From the NCBI GenBank assembly GCA_030151255.1, contig JASLED010000067.1, forward strand, positions 1 through 64,000: 64,000 nucleotides of DNA. Direction: 5' to 3'. The position numbers were made by a program, and so were the translations under genes. The stretch comes from Flavobacterium sp. (GTDB lineage Bacteria; Bacteroidota; Bacteroidia; Flavobacteriales; Flavobacteriaceae). Below, piece after piece: positions 24,515 through 33,524 of this stretch (position 1 is its first letter; every line of letters starts with the position of its first letter). A model generated the notes under the pieces. It did no database searches, had not been told where the DNA came from, and saw nothing but the letters and a program-made list of their open reading frames with translations.

Positions 24515-27262
24515 ATGAGGAAACTTTTATTTGTTTTGCTTTATGCTACGTCGACGTTTACGTATGCGCAAAGCAGTCACGAAATTAAAGGAAAAGTACT
24601 CGATGCCAAATCAAAGACACCACTAAATGCAGTGGTTGCACGAGTGGTTGGCACGAATATTTCTTCTTTATCAAACAGTGAAGGAGTCTTTGTTCTTGAA
24701 AATTCACAATCGGGTGATCAACTTGTTGTCATTTCCTATCCAGGATTTATCAGCAAACAATTCCCAATTGCGATTAATCTTGATCAAGCGATTGATTTAG
24801 GTGAAATTTTCATTGAAGAAGATTTTGCAACCGAAGCTAAAATTGGCTTCATTACATTGTCCGAAAATGAACTTGGCGACGACAATTCTGGTTCAGATAC
24901 ATCGTCAGGATTATTACAGGCAACTAAAGATCCGTTCCAGCAAGTTGCTGCGTTCAATTGGGGAGGGGCATTTTTTAGAGTACGTGGACTTGATAACGAG
25001 TTCGGAAAAACATTAATTAATGGAATTGTGATGAATCGTATTTTAGACGGTCGTCCGCAATTCAACAACTGGGGTGGTTTAAATGACGCTATGAGAAATC
25101 AACAATTCTCATCAGGTTCTACACCTTCAGATTTTACATTTGGTGGTATTTTAGGTACTCAATCCATTTCTACAAGAGCATCTCACATTCGTAAAGGCTC
25201 TCGTGCTGGATTCTCTGGATCTAATACAAACTACACATGGAGACCAACTTTCATCCATTCTTCTGGATTAAACAAAAATGGTTGGGCTTATGCAGTGTCT
25301 GGTTCTTACAGAGGCGCTAAAGAAGGTTATTTTGAAGGTACAAACTACGACGCACTTTCGTTGTTTGCTGCTGTAGAGAAAAAGTTTAATGATGAACACA
25401 GTCTTAACTTCTCTGCTATTTATGCTAAAAACAAAAGAGCAAAAACTTCTCCTTTAACGCAAGAACAAAGAGATTTAAAAGGTTTTAAATATAACTCTTA
25501 CTGGGGATGGCAAAATGGAGACAAAAGAAACTCTCGCTACAAAGATGTAGAACAGCCTATCTTTATGCTTACACATTACTGGAACATCAGCGATAAGAGT
25601 TCTTTAACTACAACAGCTGCTTATCAGTTTGGGCATATTGCAGATAGCCGTTTTGGATATCAAGACAATTTAAATCCGGATCCTGCATATTACAGAAACT
25701 TACCAAGCTATTATGACACCGAAAGTTTAGCAGATATGGCTAAAGATGCTTTTGTAAATGGTGGACAGGTAGATTGGGATAACATCTATTTGACTAATTC
25801 TAGTTTTGGTGGACAAAGTAAAATTGTTTTATACGAAGACAGACAACAAGAAAATGCTTTCTCGTTTAACTCAACTTTCAAAACAAAATTAGACGATAAC
25901 ATCACTTTAGATGCTGGAGTAAACTACAGAAAATTAAAATCAAATAACTTCCAAAAATTAACGGATTTATTAGGCGGATCTTATTATAGAGATATTGATA
26001 CTTATCAACCAGAAGCTCTTCAAGATAAAGATTACAATCACCGTGATAGATCTGTTACAAAAGGTGACAAATTTGGTTATAATTACAATATGTTTGCTGA
26101 TGTAGTAGACGTATTTACTCAATTTGTTTTTGACTATGATAAATTTGATTTTTATGTAGCTCAAAATATTGGATATACATCTTACGAAAGAGAAGGTTTG
26201 TACAAAAATCCAATTTACATGAACAATTCTTATGGAAAAAGTGGTCGTGTAGATTTTAATAATTTTGGTTTTAAAGGAGGAGCAACTTACCACATTACTG
26301 GTAGACACTCATTAGATGTAAACCTTGCTTACTACAACCAAGCACCTTCTATCAAAAATACTTTTGCAAATGCTAGAGTAAACAATTATCTAGTTCCAAA
26401 CTTAACGAACGAAGATATTTTTAGCGTTGATGGTAGTTATATCTTAAGAACTCCAAAAATTAAAGCAAAAGTTACTGGATACTTATCAGAAATTAAAAAC
26501 AGCACAGAAATTAATTTTTATTTTGCTGATGGTATTGGCTTAACAGATGAAAATGGTGATTTATACAACAACGGTAATACGTTTGTATCTGAAATTTTAT
26601 CTGGTGTAAACAAAAGAAATTTAGGACTTGAAATTGGCGCAGAATATCAACTTACTTCAACAGTAAAAGCTATTGCTGCCGCTGCATTAGGTCAATCTTT
26701 CTACACAAGTAATCCAAACGTAACTCTTACATCTGATAACCTTGCAAGATCTTTCGACTTTGGTGAAGCAGCTTTAAATAAATACAAACTGTCTAACGGT
26801 CCGCAAACTGCATTATCATTTGGTTTAGAATATAGAGATCCTAAATTCTGGTACATTGGTGCAAACATCAACTATATGGCAGATGCTTATACAGATGTTT
26901 CTGCAATCAGAAGAACGCGCAACTTTGTAATAGATCCTTCAACTCCTGGTCAACCATTTGCTGACCTTACTGAAGAAAAACTACGTAGTATCTTAAAACA
27001 AGAAAGACTTCCTGATTTTACAACAGTAAATCTTACAGGAGGAAAATCTTGGAGATTGCAAAACCGTACTACAATCGGATTCTTTGCTTCTATCAATAAC
27101 GTATTCGATAGAGAATACAAAACAGGAGGTTTTGAACAAGCAAGAAATGCTAATTATGCTCAAGAAGTTAAAAGAAATAATGGTCAATACAACGCATTTG
27201 GCAACAAATATTTCTACGGGTATGGACGTAACTTCTTTGTAAATGTTTATTACAACTTCTAA
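24515..27262 (+). CDS. TonB-dependent outer-membrane receptor with carboxypeptidase-regulatory-like domain
   Basis: A 915-residue active-transport barrel. It has a signal peptide (1 to about 18), an N-terminal CarboxypepD_reg-like domain (about 23-105; EIKGKVLDAKSKTPLNAVV), a plug with FFRVRGLDNEF, and a beta-barrel ending in VNVYYNF. The regulatory-like domain is usual for Bacteroidota receptors, but the protein is shorter than SusC (about 1000) and has no SusD partner. Instead, a DUF5689 lipoprotein follows 13 nt downstream. The ligand is unknown. The divergent secreted EEP enzyme hints at nucleic acid or phosphate-ester uptake. Confidence 0.9.
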   Translation: MRKLLFVLLYATSTFTYAQSSHEIKGKVLDAKSKTPLNAVVARVVGTNISSLSNSEGVFVLENSQSGDQLVVISYPGFISKQFPIAINLDQAIDLGEIFIEEDFATEAKIGFITLSENELGDDNSGSDTSSGLLQATKDPFQQVAAFNWGGAFFRVRGLDNEFGKTLINGIVMNRILDGRPQFNNWGGLNDAMRNQQFSSGSTPSDFTFGGILGTQSISTRASHIRKGSRAGFSGSNTNYTWRPTFIHSSGLNKNGWAYAVSGSYRGAKEGYFEGTNYDALSLFAAVEKKFNDEHSLNFSAIYAKNKRAKTSPLTQEQRDLKGFKYNSYWGWQNGDKRNSRYKDVEQPIFMLTHYWNISDKSSLTTTAAYQFGHIADSRFGYQDNLNPDPAYYRNLPSYYDTESLADMAKDAFVNGGQVDWDNIYLTNSSFGGQSKIVLYEDRQQENAFSFNSTFKTKLDDNITLDAGVNYRKLKSNNFQKLTDLLGGSYYRDIDTYQPEALQDKDYNHRDRSVTKGDKFGYNYNMFADVVDVFTQFVFDYDKFDFYVAQNIGYTSYEREGLYKNPIYMNNSYGKSGRVDFNNFGFKGGATYHITGRHSLDVNLAYYNQAPSIKNTFANARVNNYLVPNLTNEDIFSVDGSYILRTPKIKAKVTGYLSEIKNSTEINFYFADGIGLTDENGDLYNNGNTFVSEILSGVNKRNLGLEIGAEYQLTSTVKAIAAAALGQSFYTSNPNVTLTSDNLARSFDFGEAALNKYKLSNGPQTALSFGLEYRDPKFWYIGANINYMADAYTDVSAIRRTRNFVIDPSTPGQPFADLTEEKLRSILKQERLPDFTTVNLTGGKSWRLQNRTTIGFFASINNVFDREYKTGGFEQARNANYAQEVKRNNGQYNAFGNKYFYGYGRNFFVNVYYNF

Positions 27263-27275
27263 TTCATCTAAATTT

Positions 27276-29294
27276 ATGAAAACGACTTTTAAATCAATAC
27301 TTTTTACAGCACTGACGGGGTTATTACTTACCAGTTGTGCTAAAAATGATGACTTTTCTGTACCAACACTAAATTGTGATAACCCACAAGTGAATGCAAA
27401 CAAAAGCATCGAAGAAATTTATTCAATCTCTACAAGAGATGTAGTGCCTTACACTGGAAATCAAGCAGACGTTATCAAAGGTGTTGTTGTATCTAGTGAT
27501 AAAGGAGGTAACTTCCACAATAAATTACATATCGTTGACGAAAAAACGCAAATGCCAGCAATTATCAGTATCGATAATGGTGCGTCTTTCGCTCAATTTC
27601 CTCCAGGAACTATCGTTTATGTAAAACTTGGTGGGTTGTATTTCAATACTAGCTTTGATTTATTAAACATTGGTGGTGGTATTTATACTTCATCTGGAGG
27701 TAGTAAATACACAGCTGCTATTCCAAAAGGAGCTATTGGTAAATACATGGGTAAATTTTGCGAGCCTGTAAAAGACTTCTCTATTTACAACAACGTAATC
27801 ACATTAGCTGAATTAAAAGCAAATATTAAATCATATAAAGGAAAATTAGTAACAATTAAAAACGTACAATTTGATCGTAATTTAATTGGCCAAAAACTAT
27901 ATGATGCTGCTAATGTAGATTCTCAAGGTCAAACATTAAGAGAAATGGTTGATGCTGAAGGAAACAAATTCTTTGTTAGAACAAGTCAATATTCTAAAGA
28001 TTTCATTAACTATGAAATCCCAACACACAGTGGATCTATAACAGGTATTGCTGACGAATTCAACAATACAATTCAGTTCTATCCTCGTGTTATTGAAGAC
28101 ATCAAATTAACTGAACAACCTTTTGGTGATGGACCTGTAGATCCAGATCCAGAAGATGGAGAAGTAACTCCTGGTAAATTCTTAGCTTTCCCTGGTGCTG
28201 ATTTTGAAAACTGGGATGCATTTTTAGGTGTTATTTTCAAAAATGCTTTAAGCGATGCTACTGCTAAAAAAGCAGATGGTAAAGGATGGGAAAACTCTAG
28301 AGGTTTAGCTATTGAAGGTACAAGAAGTTCAAATGGATTCTTATTCTCTGTAGAAAACGTAAAAACTCCAACAGATGCTACTAAATTATCTTTCCTAGTA
28401 AAAGGTACTTCTGCAAAATCGTTATCTATCAACATCTACAAAGCTAACGGAACAAATTTCTATGCTTATAACGTAGAAAACCTAACAACAAGTAAAACAA
28501 TTCAACCAAACATGACAGAAACTGTATTCAATGGAGTTCCTTCTGGTAATACAACTAATGTATACACAGGAGCTATTGATACAAAAGGTAAATGGGTGAA
28601 AGTAACTCTTGATTTAGGCCCATTAGCTGGTGACTATCACAAAGCTGGCACGGGTACATTTATTGGTTTTAGAAGTGGAAATAATGCAAATTATGACTTA
28701 GTTATTGACGAAATCCGTTTTGAAAATGGTACTCCAGTTGATAACACTACTCCAGTTGATCCAGACCCGGTTGATCCAGATCCAGTTGATCCTGTTAGCA
28801 CAGATATTCTAGCTAATTTCAATGATTGGAATGGTTTTGTAGCTAGTTTAAGCACTCATGGCTTAAAAACTTATGCAACTCATGCTCCAGGTGAAGGTAG
28901 AAATGGAAAAGATGCAATGAAGATTAGTGGAAATGTTACAGCTAATGAATTTGTCTTTACTGTTACAAACAAACAAGTTCCTGTAGGAAAAACTAAACTT
29001 GTAATTTGGGTTAAAGGTACATCTACAGCTAAATCTTTATCTTTCAATGTATATAAAGCCTCAGCTTATGATCCTTTCAATACAGGTACTGTTTCTACAA
29101 CTAATCTAGATCTATCTAAAGCGGCAAACAATCAATATACTGGTACTATTGATACAAATAATCAGTGGGTAAAAATTACTCTAGATCTTACTAGCACTCA
29201 ATATAATGATAGTGGATCTGGTGATGTATTTGCTGTAAAAACAGGTAAAGACTCTGTTTACAATTTATTAATCGACAGCATTACTTTCGAATAA
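27276..29294 (+). CDS. DUF5689 lipoprotein with two C-terminal repeat modules
   Basis: A 672-residue surface lipoprotein with lipobox LLLTSC (Cys21). Residues about 35-275 match the DUF5689 type: an OB-like region with VIKGVVVSSDKGGNF and KGKLVTIKNVQF. Then come a D/P-rich linker, a first module (about 299-485), a second linker with VDPDP repeats, and a second, related module (about 509-672). Each module has KTKLxxWVKGTSxKSLSxNxYKA and a TIDTxxxWVKxTLDL-like strand. The ATG at 27276 is used because it gives a lipoprotein signal; an in-frame ATG at 27243 lies inside the receptor gene. It is probably the surface partner of the receptor. Confidence 0.78.
   Translation: MKTTFKSILFTALTGLLLTSCAKNDDFSVPTLNCDNPQVNANKSIEEIYSISTRDVVPYTGNQADVIKGVVVSSDKGGNFHNKLHIVDEKTQMPAIISIDNGASFAQFPPGTIVYVKLGGLYFNTSFDLLNIGGGIYTSSGGSKYTAAIPKGAIGKYMGKFCEPVKDFSIYNNVITLAELKANIKSYKGKLVTIKNVQFDRNLIGQKLYDAANVDSQGQTLREMVDAEGNKFFVRTSQYSKDFINYEIPTHSGSITGIADEFNNTIQFYPRVIEDIKLTEQPFGDGPVDPDPEDGEVTPGKFLAFPGADFENWDAFLGVIFKNALSDATAKKADGKGWENSRGLAIEGTRSSNGFLFSVENVKTPTDATKLSFLVKGTSAKSLSINIYKANGTNFYAYNVENLTTSKTIQPNMTETVFNGVPSGNTTNVYTGAIDTKGKWVKVTLDLGPLAGDYHKAGTGTFIGFRSGNNANYDLVIDEIRFENGTPVDNTTPVDPDPVDPDPVDPVSTDILANFNDWNGFVASLSTHGLKTYATHAPGEGRNGKDAMKISGNVTANEFVFTVTNKQVPVGKTKLVIWVKGTSTAKSLSFNVYKASAYDPFNTGTVSTTNLDLSKAANNQYTGTIDTNNQWVKITLDLTSTQYNDSGSGDVFAVKTGKDSVYNLLIDSITFE
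28171..29291 (+). repeat. Tandem protein-level duplication in the DUF5689 lipoprotein
   Basis: Two related modules (about 28171-28731 and 28801-29291) are separated by a short repeat encoding VDPDPVDPDPVDP at about 28752-28793. The modules share order and motifs but have diverged at DNA level, so the duplication is old. The linker DNA repeats (gttgatcca-type units) are recent enough to vary in length between strains. Confidence 0.65.
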
Positions 29295-29319
29295 CAGTAT
29301 TACAAATATTAGTTAAAAT

Positions 29320-29352
29320 AAAAAGCCCAGTGTGTACACTGGGCTTTTTTTA
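29320..29352 (+). terminator. Terminator of the TonB receptor-DUF5689 operon
   Basis: AAAAGCCCAGT (29321-29331) pairs with ACTGGGCTTTT (29338-29348), followed by a T-run. The rest of the 310-nt gap 29295-29604 holds a weak hairpin near 29361-29382 and the atp terminator, but no gene. Confidence 0.88.
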
Positions 29353-29547
29353 TTCACAAAACACACACTATTAGTTGTGTATTTGCTTTTTCCAAAACAA
29401 ACTTCTTTAAAACGAAGTTAGATAAACTCAAAGTTAAAAAGTCTTTAATATGGCTTTAAAACAATCTGTGAGAGTAAACTTATCGATAACTCAGAAATGT
29501 AAATTAGAAAACAATTAATATTATTAATTCAATCTTTTTACAAAAAA

Positions 29548-29583
29548 TAAAAAAGGAGAAACTATTTCTAGTTTCTCCTTTTT
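29548..29583 (-). terminator. Terminator of the ATP synthase operon
   Basis: GGAGAAACT pairs with AGTTTCTCC around a 6-nt loop, flanked by A/T runs, 22 nt after the atpG stop on the minus strand. It is symmetrical enough to work in both directions. Confidence 0.88.
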
Positions 29584-29604
29584 ATAACTTATATTTTAAT
29601 CAGA

Positions 29605-30468
29605 TTAGTTATTTAAAGCTTCAGCTCCACCAACAATCTCTAAAATTTCATTTGTAATAGCTGCCTGACGTGCCTTGTTGTAAGTCAATTTCAACTGATC
29701 TCTAAGATCTTTTGCATTATCAGTTGCTTTATGCATAGCAGTCATACGCGCTCCATGCTCAGAAGCTACAGAATCAGCAATTGCTTTAAACAATTGAGTC
29801 TTTAATGACAAAGGGATCAATGTTTCGATGATTTCTTCTTTTGAAGGCTCGTATAAATAATCAGAAGCGGCTGTATTTTCGTTCGTTTCAATTGGCAATA
29901 ATGGCAAAAATTGCTCAGTTACTACGATTTGAGTTGCAGCATTTTTAAATTGATTATACACAACTTGTACCGAATCATATTTTTCGCTTACAAAATCAGC
30001 CATTACTTGTTCAGCAATAGCAGCAGTGTTATCAAAATCAAAATGATCGAAAAGGCTACTTTGATTATCTACGATATTCAACGTTTTACTCAAAATATCA
30101 TTTCCTTTTTTACCAACAGTAATTACATCAACTTTTGCATTTTTATAAGTTTCCGTTGCTAATACGTTTACTTGTTTAATAATATTTGAGTTGAAAGCAC
30201 CACACAATCCTCTGTTTGATGTAACAGCAATTATTAATACATTTTTTACCTCTCTCAGTTGAGAATATACACCAGAGTTATCTCCTTCCAATGTAGCACT
30301 AACGTTCTGAATAATCTCTGTTAATTTCTCAGAGTAAGGACGCATAGCTGTAATTGTATCTGTTGCCTTTTTTAATTTAGCTGCAGATACCATTTTCATT
30401 GCAGAAGTAATCTGCATTGTAGATCCAATAGAAGAAATCCTATTGCGTATTTCTTTAAGATTTGCCAT
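29605..30468 (-). CDS. atpG: F1 ATP synthase gamma subunit
   Basis: Central rotor stalk of F1, 287 residues from the chosen start. It begins MANLKEIRNRISSI with the N-terminal coiled coil (ITSAMKMVSAAKLKKA) and ends with the partner helix (YNKARQAAITNEILEIVGGAEAL), both hallmarks of gamma. An ATG at 30522 is in frame, but its extra 18 residues match nothing in the family. The family start MANLKEIR at 30468 is 69 nt after atpA. Last gene of the operon; beta and epsilon are not encoded here. Confidence 0.96.
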   Translation of the reverse strand: MANLKEIRNRISSIGSTMQITSAMKMVSAAKLKKATDTITAMRPYSEKLTEIIQNVSATLEGDNSGVYSQLREVKNVLIIAVTSNRGLCGAFNSNIIKQVNVLATETYKNAKVDVITVGKKGNDILSKTLNIVDNQSSLFDHFDFDNTAAIAEQVMADFVSEKYDSVQVVYNQFKNAATQIVVTEQFLPLLPIETNENTAASDYLYEPSKEEIIETLIPLSLKTQLFKAIADSVASEHGARMTAMHKATDNAKDLRDQLKLTYNKARQAAITNEILEIVGGAEALNN

Positions 30469-30536
30469 TTGAAAACGTATAAATTTTAAAATGAGTAAGT
30501 CTATCGAAATAGACTTACGCATTTACAAATACTTTA

Positions 30537-32111
30537 TTAATATTTTGAAGCTACTTCTTTAGCTACTTTGTCTAAAACATTCGTTTGATCATCTGAGAAT
30601 TTACCAGCTTTTAACTGATCTAAAGTATCTCTATGACGTGTATTTAAAGCTTCTAAAAATTCAGCTTCAAATTCTTTTACTTTGTTTACAGGAACGCTTC
30701 TTAACAAGTTTTTAGAACCTGCATAGATAATAGCAACCTGATCTTCTACAGTATAAGGATCGTTTACTGCTTGCTTTAAGATTTCAACGTTACGTTTTCC
30801 TTTTTCAATTACGTTCATTGTAACAGCATCTAAATCAGAACCAAATTTAGCAAAAGCCTCTAATTCGCGGAATTGAGCTTGGTCTAATTTTAATGTTCCT
30901 GCTACTTTTTTCATCGATTTGATTTGAGCAGAACCTCCAACACGAGATACAGAAATACCTACGTTAATAGCCGGACGAACACCTGAGTTAAATAAATCTG
31001 ACTCTAAGAAAATCTGACCATCTGTAATCGAAATTACGTTTGTTGGGATATATGCAGAAACGTCACCCGCTTGAGTTTCGATAATTGGTAAAGCAGTTAA
31101 TGAACCACCACCTTTAACGAACGGCTTGATTGATTCTGGTAAATCATTCATATTTCTAGCAATATCGTCATCTCCAATAACACGAGCAGCTCTTTCTAAT
31201 AATCTTGAGTGTAGGTAAAAAACGTCTCCAGGGTAAGCCTCACGTCCTGGTGGTCTACGTAAGATTAATGACATTTCACGGTAAGCAACTGCTTGCTTAG
31301 ATAAATCATCATAAATAATTAACGCTGGACGACCTGTATCACGGAAGTACTCACCAATTGCAGCACCTGCCATAGCAGAATAAACTTGCATTGGAGCTGG
31401 ATCTGAAGCATTAGCAGCAACAATAACTGTATAAGCCATTGCTCCTTTATCTTCTAATGTTTTTGCAATTGCAGCTACAGTAGACGCTTTTTGTCCAATA
31501 GCTACATAAATACAATATACTGGCTGACCTGCATCATAAAATTCTTTTTGGTTAAGAATTGTATCAATACATACAGTAGTTTTTCCTGTTTGACGGTCAC
31601 CAATAACTAACTCACGTTGTCCACGTCCAACTGGAATCATAGCATCAATAGCTTTAATACCTGTTTGTAATGGCTCAGTTACTGGTTGACGGTAAATAAC
31701 ACCTGGAGCTTTACGCTCTAATGGCATTTCATATAAATCACCTTCAATTGGACCTTTACCATCAATTGGTTGTCCTAAAGTATTAACAACACGACCTACC
31801 ATTTTCTCTCCTACAAGAAGTGAAGCGATACGTCCAGTTCTTTTTACAGTTGATCCTTCTTTAACATCAATAGAAGATCCTAATAATACAACACCTACAT
31901 TGTCTTCCTCTAGGTTTTGTACCATTGCTTCTAATCCGTTTTCGAATACAACAAGCTCTCCGTACTCTGCATTTGTTAACCCGTAAACACGAGCAACTCC
32001 ATCTCCTATTTGTAGTACAGTACCAACTTCTTCTAATGAAGCTTCTGAGCTAAATCCAGATAATTGTTTCTTTAAAATCGCTGATATTTCAGCTGGTTTA
32101 ATTTCCGCCAT
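30537..32111 (-). CDS. atpA: F1 ATP synthase alpha subunit
   Basis: Non-catalytic nucleotide-binding subunit of the F1 head, 524 residues. It has the N-terminal beta-barrel ([17 protein letters not shown]), the Walker [12 protein letters not shown] (about residues 171-181), the arginine-finger region ([17 protein letters not shown]) and the helical C-terminal domain. Normal length is slightly over 500. Cotranscribed with atpH (42 nt upstream) and atpG. Confidence 0.97.
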   Translation of the reverse strand: MAEIKPAEISAILKKQLSGFSSEASLEEVGTVLQIGDGVARVYGLTNAEYGELVVFENGLEAMVQNLEEDNVGVVLLGSSIDVKEGSTVKRTGRIASLLVGEKMVGRVVNTLGQPIDGKGPIEGDLYEMPLERKAPGVIYRQPVTEPLQTGIKAIDAMIPVGRGQRELVIGDRQTGKTTVCIDTILNQKEFYDAGQPVYCIYVAIGQKASTVAAIAKTLEDKGAMAYTVIVAANASDPAPMQVYSAMAGAAIGEYFRDTGRPALIIYDDLSKQAVAYREMSLILRRPPGREAYPGDVFYLHSRLLERAARVIGDDDIARNMNDLPESIKPFVKGGGSLTALPIIETQAGDVSAYIPTNVISITDGQIFLESDLFNSGVRPAINVGISVSRVGGSAQIKSMKKVAGTLKLDQAQFRELEAFAKFGSDLDAVTMNVIEKGKRNVEILKQAVNDPYTVEDQVAIIYAGSKNLLRSVPVNKVKEFEAEFLEALNTRHRDTLDQLKAGKFSDDQTNVLDKVAKEVASKY

Positions 32112-32153
32112 TTTTATCTATGTTTATACACGAAAAATTCGTGCGGTGATTTT

Positions 32154-32687
32154 TTAATTAGTTAATTGTCTTTTTAATACTTGTAATTGATTCGCTAACG
32201 AAGCATTATATTGAATATCGGCAATTTTTAGGATGAATCCACCTAAGATTGATTCGTCAACAACATTTGTAATTTTTGCTTGTTTACCTGGCGCAATCGA
32301 TTTTACTTTATCTAAAACCTTTGCTTCCAGTGCTGCGTCTAAAGGTATTGCAGTTGTAACTGTAACATTTTCAACTCCCTTATAAAGATCGTACTGTGTT
32401 TGAAACTCTTTGCTAATAGCAAAAAGAAGTTCAAATCTAGAATTTGCACAAAGTAATTTAAATAATTCCTTTGTTCCTTCATTCACAGAAGCGAATACTT
32501 CTAACAATGCATTTAACTTTACTTGATCTTTCACAATTGGATTTACCAAGAAATCTCTTAACTCTTGCGTTTGAGAGATTGATTGAGAAATAAGGATCAT
32601 GTCATTATTAATCACATCAATGTTTCCTTTTTCTAAAGAAACCTCAAGCATTGCTTTTGCATAACGTGCTGCTGCTCTTGTGCTCAT
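32154..32687 (-). CDS. atpH: ATP synthase delta subunit (OSCP)
   Basis: Links the peripheral stalk to F1, 177 residues. The N-terminal helical domain begins RAAARYAKAMLEVSLEKG, typical of delta. The C-terminal part has the conserved IVDESILGGFILKI and VDxSLANQLQVLKRQL-type ending. It lies 9 nt downstream of atpF. Confidence 0.95.
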   Translation of the reverse strand: MSTRAAARYAKAMLEVSLEKGNIDVINNDMILISQSISQTQELRDFLVNPIVKDQVKLNALLEVFASVNEGTKELFKLLCANSRFELLFAISKEFQTQYDLYKGVENVTVTTAIPLDAALEAKVLDKVKSIAPGKQAKITNVVDESILGGFILKIADIQYNASLANQLQVLKRQLTN

Positions 32688-32696
32688 AATAATGTA

Positions 32697-33197
32697 TTAG
32701 TTTAATTTTACATCATCCAACATCTTCTCAACTAATTTAGTTTGAGCGTCTTTGTTAGATAATTGATCTTTCAATAATTTCTCAGCGATTTCAATTGAAA
32801 TAGATGAAACCTGTGTTTTTAAGTCCAAGATAGCTGCTGCCTTTTCACTTTCAATAGTTGCTTTTGCTTGAGCAATAATACGCTCACCTTGAGTCTCTGC
32901 CTCAGTTTTTGCTTCTGCAATCATTTTTTCTTTAATCTCACGAGCTTCTTTCAATAAAGTGTCGCGCTCAGCACGAGCTTCAGCTAATAACTTTTCGTTA
33001 TCTGCTTTTAAATTAGCCATTTCTCTTTTTGCATTTTCTGCTGCTGCTAAAGCGTCAGTAATACCAGCTTCACGCTCTTCTAAAGCGTTTACAATTGGTT
33101 TCCATGCAAACTTCCCTAATACGAAGACAATTACTAATAAAATAATAAATTGCCAGAAAAATAATCCAAAACTGAAATCGTTAATTAACTTATCCAT
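32697..33197 (-). CDS. atpF: F0 ATP synthase b subunit
   Basis: Peripheral stalk subunit of 166 residues. One N-terminal membrane helix (about 8-28, LFFWQFIILLVIVFVLGKF) is followed by a long Ala/Glu/Lys/Arg-rich coiled coil to the end. It is separated from atpE by 96 nt containing a hairpin, unlike the tight spacing of the following genes. Confidence 0.95.
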   Translation of the reverse strand: MDKLINDFSFGLFFWQFIILLVIVFVLGKFAWKPIVNALEEREAGITDALAAAENAKREMANLKADNEKLLAEARAERDTLLKEAREIKEKMIAEAKTEAETQGERIIAQAKATIESEKAAAILDLKTQVSSISIEIAEKLLKDQLSNKDAQTKLVEKMLDDVKLN

Positions 33198-33246
33198 TAT
33201 CTAAAATTATACTTTTTAAAATATACTAACTTGTTTAATTTAAGAA

Positions 33247-33277
33247 GTTTATCTGCAACCAACCGTTACAGATAAAC
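33247..33277 (-). other. Intercistronic hairpin between atpE and atpF
   Basis: GTTTATCTG (33247-33255) pairs with CAGATAAAC (33269-33277), and the stem can extend inward past one mismatch. It is not followed by a T-run, so it is not a simple terminator. It lies just 3' of atpE in the transcript and may stabilise or define the 3' end of an atpB-atpE mRNA, which would help make the many c subunits needed per complex. Function inferred. Confidence 0.5.
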
Positions 33278-33293
33278 TCTTATATTCTTTGGA

Positions 33294-33488
33294 CTATTTA
33301 CCTAAGATTAAAGCACCGAATGCTAAACCTTCTAATAAAGCTCCAATAATGATCATTGCAGTTTGGATTTTTCCAGCAGCTTCTGGTTGACGAGCAATAG
33401 CGTCCATTGCAGAAGAACCGATTTTACCTAAACCGTAACCAGCTCCGATTACGATAAGACCTGCACCAATAATAGTTGGGATTGTCAT
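33294..33488 (-). CDS. atpE: F0 ATP synthase c subunit
   Basis: Membrane rotor ring subunit of 64 residues: two hydrophobic hairpin helices with a glycine-rich first helix (GAGLIVIGAGYGLGKIG), the polar loop ARQPE that contacts F1, and the ion-carrying E53 in ALLEGLAFGALIL. The first helix lacks the Gln expected for a Na+ site, so proton coupling is more likely. Located between atpB and atpF with a 36-nt gap after atpB. Confidence 0.96.
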   Translation of the reverse strand: MTIPTIIGAGLIVIGAGYGLGKIGSSAMDAIARQPEAAGKIQTAMIIIGALLEGLAFGALILGK

Positions 33489-33524
33489 AATGATTGAATT
33501 TATATTAATTAAACAATTTACGAA

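Noticed and set aside
27276..29294. T9SS C-terminal sorting domain in exported proteins of the window
   Set aside because: The exported proteins (DUF5689 lipoprotein, YSR protein, nucleases, ENPP-like enzyme) do not end in the type A or B sorting pattern; they carry lipoboxes or end in their catalytic domains.
30469..30522. Longer atpG start adding 18 residues
   Set aside because: The extension has no counterpart in gamma subunits, and the family start MANLKEIR is at 30468.
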